DNA from: Spongiibacter tropicus DSM 19543
GTDB taxonomy: Bacteria; Pseudomonadota; Gammaproteobacteria; Pseudomonadales; Spongiibacteraceae
Reading direction: 5' to 3'
Assembly (NCBI RefSeq): GCF_000420325.1
Contig: NZ_ATUS01000001.1
Coordinates: forward strand, 1,368,463-1,432,462
Length of the DNA: 64,000 bases
The notes beneath the pieces were generated by a model, which searched no databases, was not told the origin of the DNA, and saw only the letters and a program-made list of their open reading frames with translations. The translations under genes were made by a program, and so were the position numbers. Positions within the stretch are counted from its first letter, which is position 1; each line of letters opens with the position of its first letter. This document shows, piece after piece, positions 17,822 to 26,980 of this stretch.

Positions 17822-18665
17822 CGATGCTCACTATTTTTTTTATAGTTTTATATCCAAGAAACTCAAGAACAACTATCAAAAAACAGGCAATCCACCCTCT
17901 CCAGTCAGTATAAAGTTTGGCCATAGTTTCAGGCTCAATAAGATAGATAGCAAAACCAACGCCGATGGGCAGCAATGTCATTACCCACCCCTGCAAAGTT
18001 CCCATTGCTGTAAGGCTTTTTATTTTCCCTTCCATCTCGGCGCGCCTGCGGATGGTATCGGACAGCCTGAACAAAACTTCAGAAAGGCTTCCGCCGACCT
18101 CCCGCGATATCTTCATCCCAGCAATAACCAGCTCCAAGTCAGGTATTGGCACTCGATAGTACATATGAGTAAGCGCCTCGTTAAAATCAACGCCCAATTT
18201 CAATTCATTTAAAAAAAGACCGAGCTCCTGCCCCAATGGTCCAGAATTTTCATCTACAACAATACTTATCGCTCCATTGAGATTCACGCCCGACTTGAGC
18301 ATTCCTGCTATAGCTGTCAATGCGTCAGGCAAGTCTTTATTAAACCTTTGGTTTCGACGAAACTTCAGCATCGACACAAATTTCGAAGGCATCAAAAAAA
18401 CGAGCATACCTAAAATTATTGCTGCCAATAGAGAACCGCTCACCGCATATACAGGAAAAAAAATCAGGAAAAAGGCCGCAACACTGATATATTTTATTTT
18501 TCTTTCGTCTATAAATATAAAAATCTCATACAGGGAAACATCCGCCACATCCCGAACCTGTTTCTCATACTGAGCAACAGCGGTACGAGTACTCCCTCCT
18601 ACTGAGTATACAAGGGCAATCAACGCCCCAAAGAACAATGCGGCTACCAACCCAGTTAGCAACAT
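17814..18665 (-). CDS. tadB: TadB-like inner-membrane platform protein
   Basis: 283 residues: an N-terminal membrane helix, a membrane pair (~75-105), then the T2SSF signature (LPDALTAIAGMLKSGVNLNGAI; LELGVDFNEAL-type helices; EVGGSLSEVLFRLSDTIRRRAEMEGKIKSLTA) and two C-terminal helices. It is the partner of TadC. Its ATG overlaps the tadA stop region at 18665, so the ATPase and platform genes are coupled. Confidence 0.92.
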   Translation of the reverse strand: MLLTGLVAALFFGALIALVYSVGGSTRTAVAQYEKQVRDVADVSLYEIFIFIDERKIKYISVAAFFLIFFPVYAVSGSLLAAIILGMLVFLMPSKFVSMLKFRRNQRFNKDLPDALTAIAGMLKSGVNLNGAISIVVDENSGPLGQELGLFLNELKLGVDFNEALTHMYYRVPIPDLELVIAGMKISREVGGSLSEVLFRLSDTIRRRAEMEGKIKSLTAMGTLQGWVMTLLPIGVGFAIYLIEPETMAKLYTDWRGWIACFLIVVLEFLGYKTIKKIVSIDV

Positions 18666-20359
18666 TAGCCCAATGGCCGCTTTGAAAAAATACCCAAATC
18701 TACCGCGACGCCCCTCGCTGCCAGCTGCTCATAAAACTCAGGAACCTGACCAAGTGCTTCGAACCTACCCGTTACTCGCCCACTTTCATCATAGCCAGAC
18801 TGAGAGAATCGAAATATTTCGGAAAGCTGAATAACGCTACCCTCCACGCCTGTAACCTCAGCTATGGAGGTAACTTTCCTAGAACCGCATGCGAAACGGG
18901 TCTGCTGGACAATGATATCAACGGCTGAAGCTATTTGTTCTCGAATTGCTGTTACCGGAAGATCCATCCCCGACATAAGCACGAGCACCTCCAAGCGCGA
19001 TATGCAGTCTCTAGGAGAATTTGAGTGTACAGTTGTCAAGGATCCATCATGACCGGTATTCATTGCCTGCAGCATATCCAACGCCTCACCACTTCTACAC
19101 TCGCCAACAACAATTCGGTCGGGCCTCATGCGAAGACAGTTCTTGACCAAATCCCGAATACTCACCGCTCCTGACCCCTCCTGATTTGGAGGCCTAGCCT
19201 CAAGCGAAACCACATGTGGTTTATTTAACTTTAGCTCGGCTGCATCCTCTACAGTTACTATCCTTTCGGAATCAGGTATATAATTTGAAAGGGCATTCAG
19301 CAAAGTCGTCTTTCCAGAGCCTGTCCCACCGGAAATAATAATATTTAGTCTTTGGTTAACAGCTGTATCCAAAAATTCAGCCATAGCTTTATCCAAGGAC
19401 ATAAATTCAATTAGATGTTCTATTTTTAGTTTTTCCTGCATAAATTTTCGAATAGTAACCGTAGGTCCTTTTAAAGCTAGCGGCGGGATAATGGCGTTAA
19501 CTCTAGAACCATCCTTTAGCCTTGCGTCTACCATAGGAGAGCTTTCATCTATTCGGCGTCCTAGCGGAGTTACAATTCTTTCTATAGCACTTAGTACCGC
19601 CTTATCATCACTGAAGAAAATTTCAGATTTTATTAGCTTTCCATTTTCTTCGTAGTAAATTTCGTCGCAGGAATTAACCATTACCTCACTAATATCTGAC
19701 CGCTCCAACAGCTCCTCCAGAGGACCTAACCCAACTGCCTCGTCAAGCACTTGTTTTGCAATATCTTTCTTTGATAAAGACGCGGGAAATTCTTGGTTGC
19801 TATTTACTAGTTCGTTAATTATTTCTGAAGATAAATCCCTGAGCTCTTGATCGCTAAAAGCCGAAATGTTTGTACGACGGAGGTCCATCGTCTTAAGAAG
19901 AGATGCGTGAATTTTCAACTTCCAACTTCTTATTAATTCTCGCCTATCCCTATCAGCCTGCAAGGCCATAGCAGATTCTTTTTCGTCTGCATCCAATTCA
20001 AATTTATATTCAGGCTCTGAAGAAATATATTCTAGCGACTCCGGAATTTTCTTTTCTTCCTTTATCGAAAAATCATCTAAAAATATTACGTAGTCTCCAA
20101 CACCTATACTGTCCCCCTTTTTGACTGGTCCGTACTCTCCATCAATCCGTCTTGAATTGATGTGTACAGGATACTTACTGTCTATCTCTCTTACAAAAAC
20201 CCCACCCGGAAGCCTTCTAACTTCAGCATGCTGCCTTGAAACCCTCCATCCCGTAAGATCCACCAAACAACCCCCTCCCTTTCCTATAAAAAAGGAATCC
20301 ACTTCACAAAATAGCTTGCCAACATTTGTACCTTTTTTTGTTTGAACAACTATCTTCAT
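18665..20359 (-). CDS. tadA: TadA/CpaF secretion ATPase with N-terminal FHA domain
   Basis: 564 residues. Residues ~20-105 form an FHA domain (FIGKGGGCLVDLTGWRVSRQHAEV, INSRRIDGEYGPVKKGDSIGVGDY), which binds phosphothreonine. After a charged linker comes the CpaF ATPase: LGPLEELLERSDISEVMVN, Walker A SGGTGSGKTTLLN, Walker B region LRMRPDRIVVGECRS and the His box TGHDGSLTTVHSNSPRD. It powers Flp assembly or export. FHA-fused TadA is uncommon compared with plain TadA and implies control by Ser/Thr phosphorylation; no matching kinase is visible in the locus. Confidence 0.95.
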   Translation of the reverse strand: MKIVVQTKKGTNVGKLFCEVDSFFIGKGGGCLVDLTGWRVSRQHAEVRRLPGGVFVREIDSKYPVHINSRRIDGEYGPVKKGDSIGVGDYVIFLDDFSIKEEKKIPESLEYISSEPEYKFELDADEKESAMALQADRDRRELIRSWKLKIHASLLKTMDLRRTNISAFSDQELRDLSSEIINELVNSNQEFPASLSKKDIAKQVLDEAVGLGPLEELLERSDISEVMVNSCDEIYYEENGKLIKSEIFFSDDKAVLSAIERIVTPLGRRIDESSPMVDARLKDGSRVNAIIPPLALKGPTVTIRKFMQEKLKIEHLIEFMSLDKAMAEFLDTAVNQRLNIIISGGTGSGKTTLLNALSNYIPDSERIVTVEDAAELKLNKPHVVSLEARPPNQEGSGAVSIRDLVKNCLRMRPDRIVVGECRSGEALDMLQAMNTGHDGSLTTVHSNSPRDCISRLEVLVLMSGMDLPVTAIREQIASAVDIIVQQTRFACGSRKVTSIAEVTGVEGSVIQLSEIFRFSQSGYDESGRVTGRFEALGQVPEFYEQLAARGVAVDLGIFSKRPLG

Positions 20360-20361
20360 TG

Positions 20362-21720
20362 CTATTCCATCAACGCAGCGTCAATCGTGATGTACTGACT
20401 ATTTTCCCTAAGCATTTCAGATGCAAATGAACTTAGCTCTTTATCATCGTCATTCCCAGGGTTAATAATTTTAGGGGTCAACAGCACGACCACCTGCTTA
20501 TTATCAGAATCTTTATCTTCCACACCAAATAAATACTTTAGAATAGGGATTTTACTTAAACCGGGAATACCAGATGTGGACTCCGAGTCTGCAGTCGCAA
20601 ACAGTCCAGAAATAGCCACAGTCTGATTGGCCTCTAGTTGCACCACTGTTTGAGTTTTTCTATTTCTAGTCCCCGGAACGCCGTTAACTGTTACAGATGG
20701 ATCGATATCACTGAGATCCACAGTAACAGCCATATTTATTATTCCTTCGTCTATAGTGGGCGACACTTCGAGAATGACGCCATAATCTTGGCGCTCAACA
20801 CTCGTTGCTCCGAGTGAATTTGTAACAGGAATCGGAAATTGGCCGCCGATATGAAAGGATGCGGACTCTCCGCTTACCGCTGTTAGCTTTGGAGCACTGA
20901 GTATTCTTGCCTTGCCAGAACTCTGTAGAAAATTAAGTGTAGAAGCAAGATGTGAAGTAATGCCAAAATATTGAAAAAAGCTAGTGTCTCCAAACGGCAC
21001 TGCCCCAATAACTGCCTCGTTTATATTTCTGTCATCTTCTTGATATATTCTAAAACCTGACGGAGTTATGTCTTTATGAAACCCGTATATAGGCCCCGAG
21101 GCCGTCGAGTCCCATTCTATTCCGAGTTTCCGGACATCATTGTCATTAATTTCAACAAGAACTGCATCCACTCTAATGATAGGATTGCGTTGAAAAGGCC
21201 TATTTTCTAGTATGAATATCGCATCTGGCGTTAACGCTCTTATTGCATCTATGTTTGCGACATCTTTTTTGTTTATTTTCCCTTCAACTACTAAACGCCC
21301 ATCCATGGAATAAATATTCAAACCTGATATTTTATTAGTAAGAGCTCTTGCCAACCGGACACTTTCAGAAACGTATCGATGTTGCACACGTATTTTATAT
21401 AAGAGCTTCCTTCCTCCACTTTTCCATACTTGCATGCTCGACTCTCCCGGCTCCAGACCTACAACCATTAGCTCGCCGTTTTCGAGTGTCTTATACCCAA
21501 CCTTCTTTGGATTACCAATCGCAACGTGAGTTAGTCCTTTTATCTGTAAAATCCGCACCTCGCCCACTTCTATCGGCATATCCGTTGGATACTCTGAATA
21601 TACTAATGGCGAATATAGCAAGAATAATACACTCACAGCGAAAAGGTTAATCAGCAAAAGCTGCGATCCATTCTCCCTACCCCTCATCCCTTTCCGCTCT
21701 ATCATTAGAAACCTAATCAT
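20362..21720 (-). CDS. rcpA: RcpA/CpaC-type secretin
   Basis: 452 residues. An N-terminal signal region is followed by a pilus-assembly N domain (IEVGEVRILQIKGLTHVAIGNP), a BON-like segment and the secretin beta-domain (LSAPKLTAVSGESASFHIGG, QFPIPV, YGVILEVSPTI, LEANQTVAISGLF, GIPGLSKIPILKYLFG and VVLLTPKII). It forms the outer-membrane pore of the Tad machine. Overlaps rcpC by 8 bp; tadA follows 2 bp downstream. Confidence 0.93.
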   Translation of the reverse strand: MIRFLMIERKGMRGRENGSQLLLINLFAVSVLFLLYSPLVYSEYPTDMPIEVGEVRILQIKGLTHVAIGNPKKVGYKTLENGELMVVGLEPGESSMQVWKSGGRKLLYKIRVQHRYVSESVRLARALTNKISGLNIYSMDGRLVVEGKINKKDVANIDAIRALTPDAIFILENRPFQRNPIIRVDAVLVEINDNDVRKLGIEWDSTASGPIYGFHKDITPSGFRIYQEDDRNINEAVIGAVPFGDTSFFQYFGITSHLASTLNFLQSSGKARILSAPKLTAVSGESASFHIGGQFPIPVTNSLGATSVERQDYGVILEVSPTIDEGIINMAVTVDLSDIDPSVTVNGVPGTRNRKTQTVVQLEANQTVAISGLFATADSESTSGIPGLSKIPILKYLFGVEDKDSDNKQVVVLLTPKIINPGNDDDKELSSFASEMLRENSQYITIDAALME

Positions 21721-22600
21721 CCTTACTAAAACCGTTATCGCTCATCAGCCTAATCAATCGGCCCTTAGAGTTTCTTCTTATAACTTTCAGCATTGAAGAT
21801 TCTTTTTCTATAGCGAAAGCATCTTTATACGAATCAATCACCCCTTCAGAATTGACCCCTGCATAAACTGTTACTATTCCGTCGCGTTCGGAGCTGGCTG
21901 CATAAGATAGTGGCTTTTTATCTCGTTCATTCCTCAAAAGAAATACAAGTTGGTGCTTTAGCTGTGCCTCATAAACCTTTTTTACATACTCGCCAGAAAC
22001 TCCCAGTGTGACGCTTGAATACTGCGAATTTTTATACATACCGGGGATTTTTTTCTCAGCGATCGAAAAATTTCCGGTAGAAAGTACGCGAACTCTCTCG
22101 AGAATCAGCTGGAATTTCTCTCCTTTATCTTTTACAACCCCAAGGTCTATATAGTCTCCAGCCTCAAGCATGTGAGCTATACTACTCACCGAATCAACCT
22201 CCAATGTTATAGCACGCTCACCAAATGAAAGTAGGTCCGAAAACTTTTCAATTCGGGAAACTCCTTCGACCATATATCTTATAAGAGGCTTCCCTGCCGA
22301 CATTGGCACTGACAGATATTTCATTTCAACATCAGGATAGGAAACCGGATATATCACTCCATCAGGCACATACTCACTCGGCACGCTTTTTATCGTCATG
22401 GTTTCCAGATCAATACGCGTACCAGCTGGCAAATCCGTTTTGGCGACAACTATATCAACTAATCTAGCTTCAGATCTAATCTTCTCCCGCAAATCCCTTT
22501 CTCTCACCTCGAAGTAATTTTTTGTCAAAAAAAACGCAGCAATTGCACACAAAAATGCCGCGACTAGAGCGATAGGGTAACGATATTTCGAAATTGACAT
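21713..22600 (-). CDS. rcpC: RcpC/CpaB-type Flp pilus assembly protein
   Basis: 295 residues. A single N-terminal membrane helix (YPIALVAAFLCAIAAFFL) precedes a SAF domain (VVAKTDLPAGTRIDLETMTI, then VSVPMSAGKPLIRYMV) and an RcpC/CpaB domain (RAITLEVDSVSSIAHMLEAGDYIDL). It is a periplasmic component believed to link the inner-membrane machine to the secretin. Operonic with the secretin. Confidence 0.9.
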   Translation of the reverse strand: MSISKYRYPIALVAAFLCAIAAFFLTKNYFEVRERDLREKIRSEARLVDIVVAKTDLPAGTRIDLETMTIKSVPSEYVPDGVIYPVSYPDVEMKYLSVPMSAGKPLIRYMVEGVSRIEKFSDLLSFGERAITLEVDSVSSIAHMLEAGDYIDLGVVKDKGEKFQLILERVRVLSTGNFSIAEKKIPGMYKNSQYSSVTLGVSGEYVKKVYEAQLKHQLVFLLRNERDKKPLSYAASSERDGIVTVYAGVNSEGVIDSYKDAFAIEKESSMLKVIRRNSKGRLIRLMSDNGFSKDD

Positions 22601-22609
22601 TTGGGCCCG

Positions 22610-22804
22610 CTACTCATTTACTGGCTGTGAAATAACATATTCATATCCCATGTAATTTTTTTTGAAGGTATCTAGCAAGGTACTTACTATCGTCTTCCCG
22701 CCAAAAATATCCATTGGTGTAAATAACGCCACCAAGACTACGATCGAACCTACTATATACTCCGGCAGTGCTTGTCCTCGTTCAAAAGCTTTATTCCGGC
22801 TCAT
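22610..22804 (-). CDS. Small Flp/TadE-type pseudopilin
   Basis: 64 residues. It starts MSRNKAFERGQALPEY; G|QALPEY has the class III prepilin pattern with Glu +5 and Tyr +6, followed by a hydrophobic helix (IVGSIVVLVALFTPMDIF) and a ~30-residue tail. It is short like Flp, but the RGQALPEY form is more TadE-like. Probably a minor pilin cleaved by the Tad/PilD peptidase. It lies tightly between rcpC and the upstream gene. Confidence 0.82.
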   Translation of the reverse strand: MSRNKAFERGQALPEYIVGSIVVLVALFTPMDIFGGKTIVSTLLDTFKKNYMGYEYVISQPVNE

Positions 22805-23542
22805 TTACTTATCCCTCCTGGCACCTACTATTTTTGTTTTCCCCTTCGAATTGCTAATAGAGAACTGATATTTTTCGCGAACATCCTCCGCGACAATATA
22901 AGACATAAAATCCGAACTATTTTCTGCATTTCTTATATTCTTCTTGGTGACAAAAAATCCGCTCTCTATATATCTATTAGCAACTATATCTGACGTTTTA
23001 TCTATTGAATTTATCGAGCTCATCCAGTAAACCTCCGATGAAACACCCTTATCAACAGACTCTACAACCGACACGATTTCGATACCGGGCATAGGATGCA
23101 CTTTACTTAAGGAATGGCCTTTTCTGTTTAACCTGATCATTTTTGGGAGCGGAGAAATTCCCAAAAGAACCTTCAGGCCTTTTATACCTTCATCCCGATA
23201 TTGAATGGTTATATTGTAGTCGTCATCTATTTTTGAAATAACCGTCCACATACCCACCCTTGAATTAGTTACGGAAGCGGAGCTCTCCTCCCCCCAGTAA
23301 TTTGAGTAAAAACTCAAAAGGGATTCCTCTCCGTCGAGCCAAAAATATTCATATGCTTTTAGCGGTATGCCATTTACTTTCATATCTTCACCCACCACAT
23401 TCAGAAGCACACCTTCAGGCACCGGAAGCTCTCCTTCCCAACTCCGCGCATAGCTAGCACCGAAACTAAGAATTATGTACCATACAAAAGTTATAGGCCG
23501 CACCTTTACCTTCGATCTAGTTGCACGCCGACTCTCGATCAT
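22805..23542 (-). CDS. Unknown exported protein of the Tad locus
   Basis: About 245 residues from ATG 23542, overlapping the upstream TadE-like gene by 26 bp. Arg/Lys-rich start, then one hydrophobic segment (PITFVWYIILSFGASYA) that looks like a signal peptide. The mature part is mixed alpha/beta with no cysteine pair and no motif I recognise. Its place between pseudopilin genes suggests a periplasmic or surface accessory of the machine. Confidence 0.65.
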   Translation of the reverse strand: MIESRRATRSKVKVRPITFVWYIILSFGASYARSWEGELPVPEGVLLNVVGEDMKVNGIPLKAYEYFWLDGEESLLSFYSNYWGEESSASVTNSRVGMWTVISKIDDDYNITIQYRDEGIKGLKVLLGISPLPKMIRLNRKGHSLSKVHPMPGIEIVSVVESVDKGVSSEVYWMSSINSIDKTSDIVANRYIESGFFVTKKNIRNAENSSDFMSYIVAEDVREKYQFSISNSKGKTKIVGARRDK

Positions 23543-24296
23543 TTCCGCCTCCCAAGACTCTGCTGCAAGGCACAACATCCTTTTCTATATGACCTGGATC
23601 AAACCCGCCCCATTCTTCAAAGCCTATCTTTTCAGCCAAAGTGGCCATATTGTCAAACACAGCATTGTCGAAAGCCTTTTCTCCAAAAATCGAGCCTTCT
23701 ACGGCGCCAACTAAACTTCTCCTTGTAATCTTCCTCCAAGCCTCAGAATATAAGTTATTTTTAGATTTCACTTCTATTCCATCTTTGATAATAAGCCGGG
23801 AAGTCTCTTTTATCTTAATCCCCACACTAGCTGACTGAATTCCATTTTCTTCTAAGTCAAATCCGACAATACCGTTGTCCAGCGCAGCTTGCCTTACCCC
23901 ATGGAGCTCAGATTCTGGAGAGGTACTATTCCTACTGCTTTTGGAAAAAGAATCTTCTTTCACATCCAATACGCTTTCATATTTCCCCTCGTCCGAATAG
24001 AAATACAGAGGGTCTATACGATCCTTTTCTAGATTTGATTTTTTTCTGTCTTCTTCACTATCGTATTCTTGGTAAACGCCATACAAAATCCTTTTGTTTA
24101 TTTCATTATCTATTTCCAAAGGACTTTTTTTGGTACTTACGCCTTCCCAAGCCGCATAGCGGGCAGCTTCATGAGCTCTGTGCTGCAGGTCCCCAACCTT
24201 TCCCATGTATATCAACATAAATAGAGTTGGAACTAATACAAAAGCACCTGAAACCAATATTTCAAGAAGAGCTTGTCCTCTCTCTTTCAGTCGCAC
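23517..24296 (-). CDS. TadE-like pseudopilin
   Basis: 259 residues. It begins MRLKERGQALLEILVSG, a class III prepilin-type signal (Gly, then Glu at +5), with a hydrophobic helix (AFVLVPTLFMLIYMG) and the TadE-style AHEAARYAAWEGVS segment after it. The rest is a charged extracytoplasmic domain. Adjacent to the TadG-like gene (24298), so the two are probably coupled. Confidence 0.82.
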   Translation of the reverse strand: MRLKERGQALLEILVSGAFVLVPTLFMLIYMGKVGDLQHRAHEAARYAAWEGVSTKKSPLEIDNEINKRILYGVYQEYDSEEDRKKSNLEKDRIDPLYFYSDEGKYESVLDVKEDSFSKSSRNSTSPESELHGVRQAALDNGIVGFDLEENGIQSASVGIKIKETSRLIIKDGIEVKSKNNLYSEAWRKITRRSLVGAVEGSIFGEKAFDNAVFDNMATLAEKIGFEEWGGFDPGHIEKDVVPCSRVLGGGNDRESACN

Positions 24297-24297
24297 T

Positions 24298-25893
24298 TTA
24301 CATTTCCTTTAGCGCTTTTAATGACATGGATTCTGCATTACTTATTCTATCTAGCCTTGCCTCCCAAAATGGGTTATAGGCGTTACCATACTCTACCCGC
24401 CCATCCTCTCTTCTGGAGGAAGACCTCATCCATTTGTCGTTATTTCGCTTAAAATATATAGACGCCGAGGCTGCACCATGCAATGCTTTATTCTGCGCTC
24501 CTTTATTTTCATCTAAGCTAATTCGACCAGATTCTGGATAAATATTTATGTACTTTCTTATCTTCTTCTCTGACTTTCTCAAGTATATAAATACATGATC
24601 TTTCTTGTTTATATATCCTTCTTTTTTAACATTATAAAATGGGGTTAACCCCACCCCCTGCTCAGTACCACTTGATAAATCTGAGTCAAATTCGTTGCTT
24701 AACTTATAGCAGTTCAAAGATGCTACGTCCATGAGCTTGAAAACCCCACTATTTTGAGATTTATACCCTCCCCCATATCCTCTCTCAATATCCGGATCAG
24801 AACATGCTGAACCTCTCGGGTTTTTTTTCCAATAAGATGTTCCTTCATGTATAACATGATGACACCTGCTGCATTCATTGCCGACATACGCATGTCCAGC
24901 GCCCAACTTCACCATCTCCCTGTGCCGGGTCGATTTGTTCCTGACACCATCCCAGTCAATCTTTAAATATCTAGTACTGGAATGAATAGATATCGCATCG
25001 ATAGCTGACCACGTTGTAAATGGTGTACTATCTTGAACATTCGGAGTATCACCACCCATTACCGTTGATCCCGAGCGTTCTAAAGTGAGAGTAGAATAGA
25101 GGGGTAGTCCGCTCACCGGCTCAGCCGGCAGACCGGGAAGTACAATTTTTTCTGGCATACCGGGAAAAGTGAATCTATAAGTTCTATCTGAAGAAAATTC
25201 ATCTCTGGAAGCCATTGTCACGTTTCTAAATTGGCGACATCTCGAGATGGTCTCAGCGTTACCGGTCCTACCATCCCTGACTTTATCAGCTTCTCTCCGG
25301 CAATCGCTTTGTCCGTAAAAAGAAGATAGGTGCACCGCTCCTGCACCAAGGACTGATGCAGTGGCAAATGAGTAATCTACATCAGCATCATTGCCTTTCA
25401 CGACTTCAGCCATAATATCCTGAGCGATTACTGAGGCCAGAGGAACCGCCGCTTGCTGGATATACGATATGCTTCTTATATATCCGGCAATTACTTTGCT
25501 TATTGCTGGAGCTATGGCCTCGACAACGTTACGACTTCCTTGCGCTATTTGTTCTATATAATTTGTTACGACTGACACGTAAGGAATAAACTGACCAATA
25601 TCATTTACCGTATTAGCCATGGTAGACGTCATTCTTGTCCATGAAACCATGGTTACGACCTGAGCCATCGTAACTTGATTGGCTACAAGAGAGCGGTTAG
25701 AAAGTGCTACGAAATTATTATTTTGTGCGAAGACGTTTGCCACACTATAAGCCGCCGCGTCCGCAGTATTTTGCATTCGTGTTGACTCATTCGTCACTTT
25801 AAATGCATTAAAGACATACTGAACAGACAAAGCAACGACAAATAGTATCGCGACGACGTATGGGAGTACGTTTCCGCGGCTTTTTCTAACCAT
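24298..25893 (-). CDS. tadG: TadG-like Flp pilus-assembly protein with a CxxCH motif
   Basis: 531 residues. RKSRGNVLPYVVAILFVVALSVQYVFN followed by NESTRMQNTADAAAYSVANVFA is the TadG/Tad_N signature (no Glu at +5, as usual in TadG). Two further hydrophobic stretches lie around residues 75-150. Later the protein has ECSRCHHVIHEG, a CxxCH plus nearby His, which could bind haem c or zinc; this is not typical of TadG. The C-terminal half is otherwise unrecognised. First gene after the Flp pilin. Confidence 0.8.
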   Translation of the reverse strand: MVRKSRGNVLPYVVAILFVVALSVQYVFNAFKVTNESTRMQNTADAAAYSVANVFAQNNNFVALSNRSLVANQVTMAQVVTMVSWTRMTSTMANTVNDIGQFIPYVSVVTNYIEQIAQGSRNVVEAIAPAISKVIAGYIRSISYIQQAAVPLASVIAQDIMAEVVKGNDADVDYSFATASVLGAGAVHLSSFYGQSDCRREADKVRDGRTGNAETISRCRQFRNVTMASRDEFSSDRTYRFTFPGMPEKIVLPGLPAEPVSGLPLYSTLTLERSGSTVMGGDTPNVQDSTPFTTWSAIDAISIHSSTRYLKIDWDGVRNKSTRHREMVKLGAGHAYVGNECSRCHHVIHEGTSYWKKNPRGSACSDPDIERGYGGGYKSQNSGVFKLMDVASLNCYKLSNEFDSDLSSGTEQGVGLTPFYNVKKEGYINKKDHVFIYLRKSEKKIRKYINIYPESGRISLDENKGAQNKALHGAASASIYFKRNNDKWMRSSSRREDGRVEYGNAYNPFWEARLDRISNAESMSLKALKEM

Positions 25894-25978
25894 AAAGAGC
25901 CCTCCAGCCTACCGAATATGATTAGCCGAGGTTTTTTTCAGATATAAATATATCTACCCCGGAATATGCGGGAAGATA

Positions 25979-26281
25979 TTACTTTTGATTACCGGATGAA
26001 TAGTTAGAAAGGTCTTTTTTGGTATTCGCTTGACTAACTGCCGCATCAGCAGCATCTTGCGCATTACCGATTTGATCGCTTCCGCTTTGTCCAGACATTT
26101 CTTGCGCCAACCCGCCCATTTGCTCGCGCAAGGTGTCACCGAACAACCGAAAGACGCCAATCGCGGCGACTGCGATCAGAGCAACAACAATGATGTATTC
26201 GGTCATACCTTGACCAAATTGCTTACGTCGCGACTTGGATTTTTTTTGTAAACAGGGAATATAGAAGTGATTCATGAACAT
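25979..26281 (-). CDS. flp: Flp-type major pilin
   Basis: 100 residues from ATG 26281 (a second ATG at 26275 is possible; GGAG-like sites serve either). A 23-residue polar leader ends FG|QGMTEY, the prepilin cleavage site with Glu +5 and Tyr +6. The mature helix (IIVVALIAVAAIGVFRLF) is followed by GDTLREQMGGLAQEMS and a flexible Ala/Ser/Asn-rich tail. It is the first gene of the locus and presumably the most highly expressed. Its N-terminal ~45 residues are the template that the RHS toxin resembles. Confidence 0.93.
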   Translation of the reverse strand: MFMNHFYIPCLQKKSKSRRKQFGQGMTEYIIVVALIAVAAIGVFRLFGDTLREQMGGLAQEMSGQSGSDQIGNAQDAADAAVSQANTKKDLSNYSSGNQK

Positions 26282-26901
26282 GCTCCATCCTTGGATTTTT
26301 CTTTACACCACGCATCCTGCATGGATGTATATTAGCTAAAACCATTTCAAGAGAAAATGCAAATCTTTATTTCGCAACCTTTTTCGTCAGCTTCTTCCGA
26401 TATATAGTCGCGCTCTAATATTAGAGAATTATAATTCACCAACCGATAAAAACCTCTTGTTAACACTGACGCCAATCTCCTATTTCAGCCAACGATGAGT
26501 AAGCTATCCCGAGATTGAGAAAACCAATAAGGACAATAGTTGAGGCTACCTAACCGCGAAGACCAATGAGCACTGTCAGACTTCGCATGACGACTGTACG
26601 GCCAGGGCGTACTGAGTGCCTCGCCCGAAAGCCGAATATTTTCCATGCTGCGGAAGGCGTAAAACTTCGGTATAGAAAGTTTAACTTAGGTAGCGAGATC
26701 ACATTCTATTGCGTCGACGTGCCTTGCCTAAGTAAAAGTCCTCTCACTAAAGTATTCATTACTTGTGCGAGGCAACCCTAAAACGCGCTTCTTACCCATC
26801 AAATTACGACAGTTTCGTCTTCATTTTTCACTCGAAATGAAGGCTCGCTGTTGCTAAACAGAAAGGAAATTATCTCAGCGCTCGATTTTCTTATTACCGG
26901 T
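26282..26901. other. Non-coding region upstream of the Tad locus, to the integron end
   Basis: About 620 bp with no convincing gene. The side near 26281 should hold the flp promoter. A perfect 14-bp palindrome CTCTAATATTAGAG at 26413-26426 lies about 130 bp upstream of the flp start and could be a regulator site. The remainder to 26901 is the flank where the integron array ends. Confidence 0.55.
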
Positions 26902-26979
26902 ATTTAACGTGAAGTTTTGCGGCTACGCTGGATCCGAAAAGCGTTGGAAAATTTGTCCGACAATAGCGGCTGGTTATGC
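26902..26979 (-). repeat. attC, leftmost cassette of the intact integron
   Basis: Bounded by ATTTAAC (26902-26908) and GTTATGC (26973-26979). Starts 2 bp past the stop of the toxin remnant, the normal cassette layout. Its body differs from most others in the array. Confidence 0.72.
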
Positions 26980-26980
26980 T

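Noticed and set aside
26566-26781. 71-residue plus-strand frame between flp and the integron
   Set aside because: Random-looking composition, no ribosome site, and not bounded by attC; treated as non-coding.
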